This document shows, piece after piece, positions 1 through 6,460 of a DNA stretch of 9,151 nt; within the stretch, counting starts at the first letter, position 1, and each line of letters opens with the position of its first letter. The position numbers and the translations under genes are program-made. Under the pieces are notes generated by a model. It ran no database searches. It was not told the DNA's origin and saw only the letters and a list, made by a program, of their open reading frames with translations. This DNA comes from Spirochaetaceae bacterium (GTDB lineage: Bacteria; Spirochaetota; Spirochaetia; Treponematales; Breznakiellaceae), in the NCBI GenBank assembly GCA_031279895.1, contig JAITHR010000026.1, positions 1 through 9,151 on the forward strand, in the 5' to 3' direction.

Positions 1-497
1 TAGTTTCCCAAGTATACCAAACCCCGCCCCCTCCTGCCAGCCCGCCCAGCCTCCGGCCCGTCTCCGACGGCTTCAAACATGGCCGCCTGGTGTTTCAAAT
101 TGGTGCAACACCCTGTCCGGTGAGCGGGCTTGCACGGACCAGGCGCGGCCCGTCTCCGACGGCCTCCAGCGGTTTCACAGCCTCCGCCCGCCGGCGGCGG
201 GTGGCACATAAGCGTCCCGCTTTGCGCCACACAGTTGTCGTTGACTGTTTAGAGGCGCGGATCCGGATCCCCAAGGCAAAGACACGGATTTCCAAGGCGG
301 AAGGAAAGGGATATAACGACGGTCCGGCGGGCGTTTTTTAGAGACCCGGGGAGGCCGGCCTCCCCGCACCCCGCGCCTCGCCTCAAACAACAACGGTCTG
401 TTTACCGCCTCGCGCCTCTAAGCGGTCTGAGACTACTTTGCCGCGGTATCAGGAAGCTTTTGAAACAGCCGGAGGCTGTGCCGCGGTATCAGGAAGC
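1..497. other. Repeat-rich intergenic region downstream of livF; no credible gene
   Basis: No convincing coding sequence is seen in this stretch. Short open frames exist on both strands but lack ribosome binding sites and have biased Arg/Pro/Ala composition typical of GC-rich noncoding DNA. The region holds degenerate and exact pieces of the REP-like repeat family found elsewhere in the window. A 17-bp direct repeat occurs at 55-71 and 147-163 (GGCCCGTCTCCGACGGC). A GC palindrome centred near 193 (CCCGCCG-G-CGGCGGG) is followed by sequence resembling 5290-5320. The 18-bp palindrome at 348-365 and the 40-bp tandem duplication at 439-518 are listed separately. The motif GAGGCGCG appears near 251 and in reverse orientation near 411. 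Confidence 0.7.
348..365. repeat. 18-bp perfect GC palindrome downstream of livF
   Basis: GGGGAGGCC followed by its exact reverse complement GGCCTCCCC. The same 18 bases form the core of the 26-bp palindrome at 6461-6486 downstream of truA. It lies 132 nt past the livF stop in the direction of livF transcription. On neither strand is it followed by a T-run, so it is not a classical intrinsic terminator. It is more likely part of a dispersed palindromic element. Confidence 0.8.
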
Positions 498-518
498 TTA
501 TGAAACAGCCGGAGGCTG
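439..518. repeat. Tandem duplication of a 40-bp REP-like unit at the livF 3' end
   Basis: Two consecutive 40-bp copies (439-478 and 479-518) differ at a single base, 460 T versus 500 A. Each contains the 18-bp core TGAAACAGCCGGAGGCTG (461-478 and 501-518) with the short hairpin CAGCC-GGA-GGCTG. The second copy overlaps the end of livF and carries its stop codon: plus-strand TTA at 498-500 reads TAA on the minus strand. The one mismatch falls in that triplet, so only the gene-proximal copy has TTA there. Copies of the same core occur at 5329-5346 (reverse), 5412-5429 and 6560-6577. Confidence 0.85.
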
Positions 519-1238
519 GCCACCCGCCGCTGGCGGCTGGCCCAGGTAGGCTTTGCGGATGCCGTCGTCTTTTAAGAGCGCCGCGCCGGTGTTCTGCATG
601 GTAATCACGCCGGTTTCAAGCACATAGGCGTAATCGGCAATCTCCAGCGCCGCGTGAGCGTTCTGCTCGATGAGCAGAATAGTAACCCCGTTCTTGTTTA
701 TCTCCCGAATAATGGAGAAAATCATCCTGGCAACAAGCGGCGCAAGGCCCAAAGAAGGCTCGTCAAGCATAAGCAGCGCGGGGCTGGCCATAAGGCCGCG
801 GGCGACCGCCACCATTTGCTGCTCCCCGCCGCTCAGGGTTCCCGCGTGCTGGTGCAGCCGCTCCCTAAGACGGGGAAAAAGGTCGAAACACCGCTCCCGA
901 TCCCGCCGGACTGCACGCTTGTCTTTGCGCGCGTAAGATCCCAGGGCGAGGTTCTCGTCCACCGTCAGATTGGGAAACAACCGCCTGCCCTCTGGAATGA
1001 GGGACAGCCCCCGACACACGATCTCCCGCGTGTCTTTGCCTGCAAGGTCCTCCCCGTTCCAGAGTATCCGCCCGGACGAAGGCTTCACGAGCCCCGCGAC
1101 GCTGTTCAGCATGGTGCTTTTTCCGGCGCCGTTCGCGCCGATAAGGGTGATGATTTTCCCGTCGGCCACCGAAAGGTCAATGCCCCGCAAGGCGTGGATG
1201 CCCCCGTAAAACACCGAAAGCCCTTTAAGTTCCAGCAT
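498..1238 (-). CDS. livF: Branched-chain amino-acid ABC transporter, ATP-binding protein LivF
   Basis: One of the two cytoplasmic ATPases that power branched-chain amino-acid import; it pairs with LivG on the LivH-LivM permease. The 246-residue sequence shows Walker A GANGAGKS at residues 34-41, the ABC signature LSGGEQQ at 135-141 and Walker B LLMLDE at 155-160. The segment LLIEQNAHAAL (188-198) is typical of LivF, where asparagine follows EQ instead of the usual H-loop histidine. The ATG at 1238 sits 2 nt after the livG stop with a G-rich ribosome binding site inside the end of livG. Family members normally end soon after the YLG motif (here 231-233). This one continues with QPPAAGGQPPAVS, a tail and stop codon supplied by a REP-like repeat. 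Last gene of the operon. Confidence 0.95.
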   Translation of the reverse strand: MLELKGLSVFYGGIHALRGIDLSVADGKIITLIGANGAGKSTMLNSVAGLVKPSSGRILWNGEDLAGKDTREIVCRGLSLIPEGRRLFPNLTVDENLALGSYARKDKRAVRRDRERCFDLFPRLRERLHQHAGTLSGGEQQMVAVARGLMASPALLMLDEPSLGLAPLVARMIFSIIREINKNGVTILLIEQNAHAALEIADYAYVLETGVITMQNTGAALLKDDGIRKAYLGQPPAAGGQPPAVS

Positions 1239-1240
1239 AT

Positions 1241-1996
1241 TTATTCCGCCCCCAGGTAGGCGTCGATAACGCGCCGGTTCCGCCGTATCTCCTCAGGCGC
1301 GCCCTGGGCGATCGTAACCCCGTAATCAAGCACGTAGAGGCAGTCGCAGACGCCCATAACAACCTGCATGTGATGCTCGATAAGAAGTATCGCAACATCG
1401 AACCGTTCCCGAACACCCAGAATAAAGTCCATAAGGTCCCGGGACTCCTGGGGGTTCATGCCCGCCGCCGGCTCGTCAAGGAGCAGGACGCGGGGCCGCG
1501 TGCCAAGGGCGCGGACAATCTCAAGCCGGCGCTGTTTGCCGTAAGGGAGGGAGTGCGCCCGGTCGTCCGCGTTTTCAAGCAGGCCCACCGAATTGAGGAG
1601 ATCCCGCGCAAACTCCCGCGACCGCCGCTCCTTTGCCCGATACGAGGGAAGGTGGAGCGCGGTCTCAAGAAAACCCGGGTTTTCCCGCAGGGCGCAGGCC
1701 ACGAGGATGTTCTCAAGCACCGTTAGGTCATGGAAGAGCCGTATGTTCTGAAACGTCCGCGCAATGCCCGCTTCGGTGATGCGGTGGGCCGCCTTCCCCG
1801 CGATGTTTTTCCCGTCAAGAAGGATAGCCCCTCTGGAGGGAGCGTACACGCCGGTAATCAGGTTGAAAGCGGTGGTTTTCCCCGCCCCGTTCGGGCCGAT
1901 AAGCCCCACGATCTCGCGGTCCGAAACACGGATGGAAAAGTCCGATACCGCGGTAAGGCCGCCGAAACGCATGGTAACCCCCTGGGTCTCAAGCAT
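1241..1996 (-). CDS. livG: Branched-chain amino-acid ABC transporter, ATP-binding protein LivG
   Basis: Second ATPase of the branched-chain amino-acid importer, 251 residues. Walker A GPNGAGKT is at 34-41, the Q-loop TFQNIRLF at 81-88, the LivG-type signature LPYGKQRRLEI at 150-160, Walker B LLLDEP at 171-176, and the H-loop histidine in LIEHHM near 208. The LPYGxQ signature in place of LSGGQ is normal for this subfamily. I chose the ATG at 1996 because the conserved N-terminus MLETQGVTMRFGG begins there and a purine-rich ribosome binding site (AAGGGGGG) lies just upstream. A longer frame to 2056 only adds a basic, non-conserved leader that overlaps livM. The start overlaps the livM stop by 8 nt (ATGCTTGA), suggesting translational coupling. 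Confidence 0.95.
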   Translation of the reverse strand: MLETQGVTMRFGGLTAVSDFSIRVSDREIVGLIGPNGAGKTTAFNLITGVYAPSRGAILLDGKNIAGKAAHRITEAGIARTFQNIRLFHDLTVLENILVACALRENPGFLETALHLPSYRAKERRSREFARDLLNSVGLLENADDRAHSLPYGKQRRLEIVRALGTRPRVLLLDEPAAGMNPQESRDLMDFILGVRERFDVAILLIEHHMQVVMGVCDCLYVLDYGVTIAQGAPEEIRRNRRVIDAYLGAE

Positions 1997-3107
1997 TTTT
2001 CCCCCCTTTTTCTTCCGGTTTTCTCGTTTTCCCCGCTGCCCGCGATACCGATACAATCCGGTCTTTTAACGCGCCCGCGGCGGCCCAGGAAAACTCCCGT
2101 CTCCCCATAAGGCCCTGCTGCCGGTAAATCACCACCGCCATCAAAAGGAGGCTGAAGACCACCATCCGCAGCCCCGGAAGCCCGTTTGTGGTTATAAAGA
2201 CGAGGTTAAGGGGGCCGTCGAGAAAGCGGAGGGCTTCCATTGAGACCGTTACGCCGATTGCGGCGAGAACCGAGCCGGTGATACTGCCGTTGCCGCCCAG
2301 GACCACGATGAGGAGGATATTATAGGTAAGGCTGAAGGTAAACATCTTCGGGTCAATGGTTGACATGAGATGCCCCAGAAGCGCGCCGCCGATTCCGGCA
2401 ATAAAGCTGGCTATCGTAAAGGCGCGTATCTTGACGCGGGCCGTGTTGACCCCCATAGCTTGCGCGGCGATTTCATTGTCCCGCACCGCCATACAGGAGC
2501 GGCCAAAGGCCGAGCGGATGAGGGACGTGATAAAAAGCACGGTCAGCGCCGCGATACCCCATACCGTATAGGTCGTGGAGAAACGGGGCAGGCCCTTGAG
2601 CCCCAGGGCGCCGTTGGTTACGGACTGGAGGTTGGTCAGCGCCACGCGGATAATCTCGGAAAAGCCCAGGGTGGCGATGGCAAGGTAGTCGTCCTTGAGG
2701 CGCAGGACCGGCGCGCCGATGAGAAAGCCCGCCAGGGCCGTTACCCCGCCTGCGATAAGGAGCGCCGGAATAAAGGGGAGCTGGACCGCGGCGAGCGCCG
2801 GCACCATGGGGGCAAGAAAGAAATTTATCTCCTTCTGCGCCGGACTCATGGTAAGCAGGGCGCTTATGTACGCGCCCAGGGCCATGAACCCCGCGTGTCC
2901 CAGACTGAAAAGGCCGGTAAACCCGTTTATGAGGTTAAGGGACAGGGCGAGTATAATGTAAATGCCGCAGAGATTGAATATCCGCAGGAAAAAAGGCCCG
3001 CAGAACCGGTCGGCCAGGCCGATTACGAGCGCGAGGGCGCAGAGACTTCCGGCGGTCAGCGCCTTTTCGCGGTTTTTCATCATCCGGTCCACGGTTTTCT
3101 CCTTCAT
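1989..3107 (-). CDS. livM: Branched-chain amino-acid ABC transporter, permease LivM
   Basis: Inner-membrane permease subunit that forms the translocation channel with LivH. The sequence is strongly hydrophobic, with many predicted transmembrane helices from about residue 17 to 340. It carries the LivM hallmark NLINGFTGLFSLGHAGFMALG at about 58-78, and a cytoplasmic loop region with the DDYLAIATLGFSEIIR motif typical of the family. With the ATG at 3107 the protein is 372 residues. This start has GAAGGGG about 7 nt upstream. The alternative is a GTG at 3137 directly abutting the livH stop (382 residues, weaker AAAGG site), which adds ten charged residues. The basic C-terminal tail after the last helix (roughly 35-40 residues) looks non-conserved. 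It overlaps livG by 8 nt. Confidence 0.93.
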   Translation of the reverse strand: MKEKTVDRMMKNREKALTAGSLCALALVIGLADRFCGPFFLRIFNLCGIYIILALSLNLINGFTGLFSLGHAGFMALGAYISALLTMSPAQKEINFFLAPMVPALAAVQLPFIPALLIAGGVTALAGFLIGAPVLRLKDDYLAIATLGFSEIIRVALTNLQSVTNGALGLKGLPRFSTTYTVWGIAALTVLFITSLIRSAFGRSCMAVRDNEIAAQAMGVNTARVKIRAFTIASFIAGIGGALLGHLMSTIDPKMFTFSLTYNILLIVVLGGNGSITGSVLAAIGVTVSMEALRFLDGPLNLVFITTNGLPGLRMVVFSLLLMAVVIYRQQGLMGRREFSWAAAGALKDRIVSVSRAAGKTRKPEEKGGKNA

Positions 3108-3137
3108 TTCATATTCCCCTTCCGTTTCCTTTGGCAC

Positions 3138-4031
3138 CTAGACCTTTTCTATCCGGTGCCTGCCCAGCAGTCCCGAAGGCTTGGCCAAAAGCACGATGAT
3201 AAGAAGCACGAAGGCAAAGGCGTCCCGATAACCCGTGAGGGTCGGCAGGAAAGCGATGGTCATAATTTCGATACACCCCAAAAGCAGGCCCCCCAGCACC
3301 GCGCCGCCTATGTTGCCGATTCCGCCGATGACCGCGGCGATGAAGCATTTAAGACCGGGTATCATGCCCATCGTGGGGTTAAGCTGGGGGTATTTGAGGG
3401 ACCACATAATCCCGCCCACAGCGGCCAGAACGGACCCGGCGCCGAAGGTAAACGAGACGATCCGGTTCACGTCAACCGCCATAAGGCGCGCCGCCGCGAG
3501 GTCCGTTGACACCGCCCGCATCGCCATGCCGGTTTTCGTTTTATGCACGATGATACTCAGGGCCACAAGAAGAAAGGCGGTGAGGACCGGTATGACGAGG
3601 CTGATACTCACCACCGAGACCGCGCCGAACCGGATAACGCGGTTAAACAGTTCCGGCGCGGGAAACCCTTTGGGACGCCCTCCGAAAATGACGGTGGCCA
3701 GGTTTTCCATGAGAAACGACGCGCCGATGGCGCTTATCATAATGGAAATGCGCGGGGATTCCCGCAGGGGCCGGTACGCGATACGCTCAAGGCCGATGCC
3801 GAACACGCCGGTAAGACCCAGGGCCGCGACGAAGCCCGCCCACCAGGGCATGAGAAACAGGCTCATGCCGTAGAAGGCCGCGTAGCCCCCGAACATGAAC
3901 ACGTCGCCGTGGGCAAAGTTGATGAGGCGCAGGATGCCGTATACCATGGTGTACCCGATGGCGATAAGCGCGTAGAGGCTGCCCAGGGAGAGGGCGTTGG
4001 AAAGGTGCTGTAAAAAAAGGTCGAGCGTCAT
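3138..4031 (-). CDS. livH: Branched-chain amino-acid ABC transporter, permease LivH
   Basis: Inner-membrane permease partner of LivM, 297 residues, close to the family norm. The N-terminal signature GSLYALIAIGYTMVYGILRL at 17-36, followed by INFAHGDVFM, is diagnostic. Further hydrophobic helices follow, and the ATPase-contact region GMAMRAVSTDLAAARLMAVD and the FIAAVIGGIGNIGGAVLGG segment match family patterns. The ATG at 4031 is 15 nt after the livK stop, and no terminator hairpin separates them. The ribosome binding site here is poor (no GGAG), so translation may depend on coupling to livK. The livH TAG stop is immediately followed by the possible GTG start of livM at 3137. Confidence 0.95.
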   Translation of the reverse strand: MTLDLFLQHLSNALSLGSLYALIAIGYTMVYGILRLINFAHGDVFMFGGYAAFYGMSLFLMPWWAGFVAALGLTGVFGIGLERIAYRPLRESPRISIMISAIGASFLMENLATVIFGGRPKGFPAPELFNRVIRFGAVSVVSISLVIPVLTAFLLVALSIIVHKTKTGMAMRAVSTDLAAARLMAVDVNRIVSFTFGAGSVLAAVGGIMWSLKYPQLNPTMGMIPGLKCFIAAVIGGIGNIGGAVLGGLLLGCIEIMTIAFLPTLTGYRDAFAFVLLIIVLLAKPSGLLGRHRIEKV

Positions 4032-4046
4032 AGGGGCAATACGGGG

Positions 4047-5216
4047 TTACGGGTTTACCATGGTCTTAAACACGAACTTCCCGTTTTGCACCGTTTTGAT
4101 AAAGGCGCTCTTCGTGGCGTCCCCGTTGGCGTCAAGCGTAACGGTTCCCGCGGCGCCCGTAAAGCCCGCGGTCTTTGCCAGAGCCTCCCGGATTTTCGCC
4201 GGTTCCGCGGAGCCGGCGCGTGTAATAGCGTCAAGCGCGAGGAGGTATCCGTCGTAGCCCAGGGCCGTAACCGACGCGGGTTCTTTTTTGTATCTGGCGC
4301 GGTATTCTTTGAGGAAAGTCTCGGCCACGGCGTTTGCCGCGTGTTCCGTGGCGAAAAACGTGGAAAACACGGCCCCTTCGACCCGCTCTTTGCCCACGTC
4401 GATAAACTCCGGCGTCTCCCAGGTGTCGCCGCCCAGCACCGGAATATCGATCCCCAGTTCCCGCGCCTGCTTCATAATAAGGGCGGACTCGGTGTAGTTC
4501 CCCGGGGCGAAGATAACGTCCGGTTTAAGGGCGCTTACGGCGGTAAGCTGGGCGCTGAAATCCTGATCCCCTGTGGTATAGTCAACGGTTCCCAGAACGG
4601 ACCGGTCGTCTCCGGTGCGTTTCTTGAAGGTGTCGGAAAAGAATTTGGCAAGCCCCACCGAGTAGTCGTTCGACACTTCCCGCACCACCACCGCGGTACG
4701 GGCGCCCGCGTCGTTATAGGCGTAATTGGCCATCACGGTCCCCTGAAACGGATCGGTGAAGCACACGCGGAAGTACCAGTCGTTCCCCGCGGTTACCAGG
4801 GGGTTGGTACACGAGAGCCCGATAACCGGAATCCGCGCCTCTTTCGCCACTTCCCCGCCTGCCATGGCGAGGGACGAGCCCCAGGATCCGAGGAGAAGCG
4901 TAACCTTGTCGCGGTCTATAAGGCGCTGGACCGCGTTGGCGGCCTCCACCTTGTCGGACTTGTTGTCCGCCACCACGAGTTCCACCTTGTAGGTTTTGCC
5001 GCCTACCGTAACCGTGGGGTTGAGTTCGTGGGCAAGGCGGATGCCTTCCACTTCCATCGCGCCGCCTGCCGCGTTGGCGCCGGTCATAGGTTCGAATACC
5101 CCGATTTTAATGACGTTTCCGCCTGCTGCGGCCTCTCCTTTGGGCCCTGCCGACAGGGGCATCGCAAGGAACAACATAACCGCTCCGGCTCCGAGCACGG
5201 ACATTGTTTTTTTCAT
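4047..5216 (-). CDS. livK: Branched-chain amino-acid ABC transporter, substrate-binding protein (LivK/LivJ type)
   Basis: Periplasmic receptor that captures the amino acid and delivers it to LivHM. The 389-residue protein begins with a Sec signal peptide: MKKT, a hydrophobic core at about 5-20, and probable cleavage after LSA at residue 23. The type I periplasmic-binding fold follows (Peripla_BP_6 style): IKIGVFEPMTGANAAGG at 36-52, VADNKSDKVEAANAVQRLI at 82-100, LLLGSWGSSLAMAG at 107-120, then IPVIGLSCTNP. The GSWGSS loop sits where family members use Ser/Thr to bind the ligand's amino-acid backbone. There is no lipobox cysteine, so the protein is predicted soluble rather than a lipoprotein. 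It is the first gene of the operon, with a strong ribosome binding site and an upstream promoter. Exact ligand is not determined by sequence. Confidence 0.93.
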   Translation of the reverse strand: MKKTMSVLGAGAVMLFLAMPLSAGPKGEAAAGGNVIKIGVFEPMTGANAAGGAMEVEGIRLAHELNPTVTVGGKTYKVELVVADNKSDKVEAANAVQRLIDRDKVTLLLGSWGSSLAMAGGEVAKEARIPVIGLSCTNPLVTAGNDWYFRVCFTDPFQGTVMANYAYNDAGARTAVVVREVSNDYSVGLAKFFSDTFKKRTGDDRSVLGTVDYTTGDQDFSAQLTAVSALKPDVIFAPGNYTESALIMKQARELGIDIPVLGGDTWETPEFIDVGKERVEGAVFSTFFATEHAANAVAETFLKEYRARYKKEPASVTALGYDGYLLALDAITRAGSAEPAKIREALAKTAGFTGAAGTVTLDANGDATKSAFIKTVQNGKFVFKTMVNP

Positions 5217-5223
5217 GGCTTTT

Positions 5224-5230
5224 TCCTCCA
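5224..5230 (-). promoter_or_regulatory. Ribosome binding site of livK
   Basis: Minus-strand TGGAGGA lies about 7 nt before the livK ATG at 5216. It is the strongest Shine-Dalgarno of the liv operon and supports this start. Confidence 0.8.
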
Positions 5231-5250
5231 GAAAAATAAAAAGATACCCT

Positions 5251-5280
5251 ATTATCCCCCACCTTCACCCAAAACGTCAA
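5251..5280 (-). promoter_or_regulatory. Sigma70-type promoter of the liv operon
   Basis: Reading the minus strand, TTGACG (5280-5275) and GATAAT (5256-5251) each match the sigma70 consensus at five of six positions and are separated by 18 nt. The predicted start of transcription near 5244 leaves a leader of roughly 28 nt before livK. The -35 hexamer directly abuts repeat-family DNA beginning at 5281. No operator is evident. Confidence 0.65.
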
Positions 5281-5510
5281 CCGTCTCCGACCGCCGGCGG
5301 CGGAGGCACAAACGCTTCCCGCAAAGCGCAGCCTCCGGCTGTTTCAAACACTTCCCGCAAGGCGCGGCAAAGCTATCAACGACCGCGTACAGGCGCGTAT
5401 CAGGACGCTTATGAAACAGCCGGAGGCTGGCCGGCGGCGGGAAGCCGCTATCGGGGGGTGTGGGGGTACCTGTTCCCCCACAACTTATAAAGTAAAAAGG
5501 AGATTCGCTT
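5281..5510. repeat. REP-like repeat cluster upstream of the liv operon
   Basis: This interval is mostly dispersed repeat sequence. The part at 5290-5320 (CCGCCGGCGGCGG, then GGCACA, then CGCTTCCCG) matches the segment at about 187-215 near the window start. The exact 18-bp core occurs in reverse at 5329-5346 and forward at 5412-5429, a perfect 18-bp inverted pair separated by 65 bp. It could extrude a large cruciform or fold as RNA. A degenerate direct repeat of 5391-5429 recurs at 6406-6439 on the other side of the 21-bp array. I see no gene here except a possible leader for the small frame starting at 5511. Confidence 0.75.
5459..5482 (+). promoter_or_regulatory. Stable hairpin before the 21-bp array
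   Basis: Perfect 8-bp stem TGTGGGGG / CCCCCACA with an 8-nt loop, ending 28 nt before the ATG at 5511. It is followed by AACTTATAAAG instead of a T-run, so it is not a classical terminator on the plus strand. It could be an attenuator-like or mRNA-protecting structure for the small frame at 5511, or simply part of the repeat landscape. Confidence 0.45.
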
Positions 5511-5804
5511 ATGACTAGTTCCGAGTCGCGGCCACGTAGCCCGGAGTCGCGTACAACTGTATGCGGGTCGCGTACAACTGTATGTGGTGCGGAATCAGCT
5601 GAACGCGAGTCGGAATCAGCTGAACGCGAGTCGGAATCATATAAACGCGGGTCAAAATCATATAAACGCGGGTCCGAATCATATAAACGCGGGTCCGAAT
5701 CATATAAACGCGGGTCCGAATCATATAAAGGAGGAGCCAGTCTACGCGGCTTTGAGGCGTGGCTACGTTACTTTGGGACGGAGTTGTATGACCTGGGAGT
5801 GTAG
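5511..5804 (+). CDS. Possible small repeat protein (YKRGSES heptads), function unknown
   Basis: I do not recognise this protein. The reason to list it is its start. ATG at 5511 is preceded by AAAGGAG (5496-5502) with an 8-nt spacing, the best plus-strand ribosome binding site of this region. The 97-residue product is almost wholly made by the 21-bp DNA repeat: Arg/Ser-rich residues 1-43, then heptads of YKRGSES at about 44-73, then ASLRGFEAWLRYFGTELYDLGV. It is highly charged with no signal peptide, no membrane segment and no known motif. The stop at 5802-5804 comes from a right-hand repeat unit, and the same frame reopens directly after it. A noncoding minisatellite with a chance ribosome binding site is an equally good reading. 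Confidence 0.3.
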   Translation: MTSSESRPRSPESRTTVCGSRTTVCGAESAERESESAERESESYKRGSKSYKRGSESYKRGSESYKRGSESYKGGASLRGFEAWLRYFGTELYDLGV

Positions 5805-6417
5805 TTGTGTCGCTTGCGGGCGGGATTACGTTACTTTGGGGCGCGGGTAGGTCGCTTGCGGGCGGGATTACGTCGTTTCGGGGCGGATTTACGTGGATTC
5901 GGGGCGGGATTACGTCGCTTGAGGGCGCGGGTGTGTCGCTTGCAGGCGGGATTACGTCGCTTGAGGGCGCGGGTGTGTCGCTTAAGGGCGCGGGTGTGTC
6001 GCTTGCGGGCGGGATTACGTTACTTTGGGGCGGAGTTGTATGACCTGGGAGTGTAGTTGTGTCGCTTGCAGGCGGGATTACGTTACTTTGGGGCGGAGTT
6101 GTATGACCTGGGAGTGTAGTTGTGTTGCTTGCAGGCGGGATTACGTTACTTTGGGGCGGAGTTGTATGACCTGGGAGTGCGGGTAGGTCGCTTTGAGGCG
6201 TGGATACGTTATTTTGGGGCGGAGTTTCGTCGTTTCGGAGCGTGATTACGTGGCATAGAGGCGTGATTGTGTCATTTCGGGGCGGAGTTGTATGACCTGG
6301 GAGTGCGGGTAGGTCGCTTTGAGGCGTGGGTAGGTCGCTTGCGGGCGGGATTACGTTACTTCGGGGCGGAGTTGTATGACCTGGGAGTGTAGTTGTGTTG
6401 CGCAGAGGCGCGGGACG
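5515..6417. repeat. Minisatellite of 43 contiguous 21-bp units in unbroken register
   Basis: The whole interval can be cut into 43 units of exactly 21 bp with no insertion or deletion (903 bp). Units 5515-5724 form a left family built on CAGCTGAACGCGAGTCGGAAT-like sequence that grades unit by unit into near-identical copies carrying AACGCGGGTCCGAATCATAT. The unit at 5725-5745 is a junction. Units 5746-6417 form a right family whose units typically begin GTCGCTT, GTTACTTTGGGG or ATGACCTGGGAG and contain GGCGGGATTAC or GGCGGAGTTGT. No spacers separate the units. All plus-strand frames contain stops. One minus-strand frame, in phase with the units, is open throughout but has no start codon until an ATG at 5724. 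Confidence 0.9.
5998..6186. repeat. 63-bp higher-order repeat, three tandem copies
   Basis: Within the 21-bp array, three successive 63-bp blocks (5998-6060, 6061-6123, 6124-6186) are nearly identical. Each has the unit order GTYGCTTGCRGGCGG..., GTTACTTTGGGGCGG..., ATGACCTGGGAGTG.... Further copies of the same trimer occur at 5746-5808 and 6334-6396, and a degraded one at 6250-6312. The near identity of the three central copies implies recent duplication of a three-unit block. Confidence 0.85.
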
Positions 6418-6439
6418 CTTATGAAGCCGTCGGAGGCTG
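6406..6439. repeat. Right-flank direct repeat bracketing the array
   Basis: AGGCGCG then GGACGCTTATGAA then a diverged core ending CGGAGGCTG. The left partner at 5391-5429 has the same parts in the same orientation, with five extra bases (TATCA) after AGGCGCG and the exact REP core. The two copies enclose the 21-bp array, and the GAGGCGYG motif also occurs inside array units, so array and flank may share ancestry. Confidence 0.7.
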
Positions 6440-6460
6440 CGCCGCTTACCTGCCTCCGGC

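Noticed and set aside
348..365. Rho-independent terminator for livF
   Set aside because: Strong GC stem but no downstream T-run on the minus strand; the same holds for the palindrome at 6461-6486.
90..393. Small open frames on both strands near the window start
   Set aside because: They run through repeat sequence, have no ribosome binding sites and overlap one another.
2370..3509. Long plus-strand open frame of 379 codons
   Set aside because: Antisense shadow across livM and livH, a known effect of GC-rich codon usage; composition is low-complexity and charged.
4086..5414. Plus-strand open frame of 442 codons
   Set aside because: Antisense shadow of livK; no motifs or ribosome binding site.
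5411..5518. 36-codon frame starting at the ATG inside the REP-like core
   Set aside because: No Shine-Dalgarno at proper spacing, and its sequence is just repeat plus hairpin; the ATG recurs in every core copy.
5515..6417. CRISPR array
   Set aside because: The 21-bp units are directly contiguous with no unique spacers, units diverge gradually, and no cas genes are nearby.
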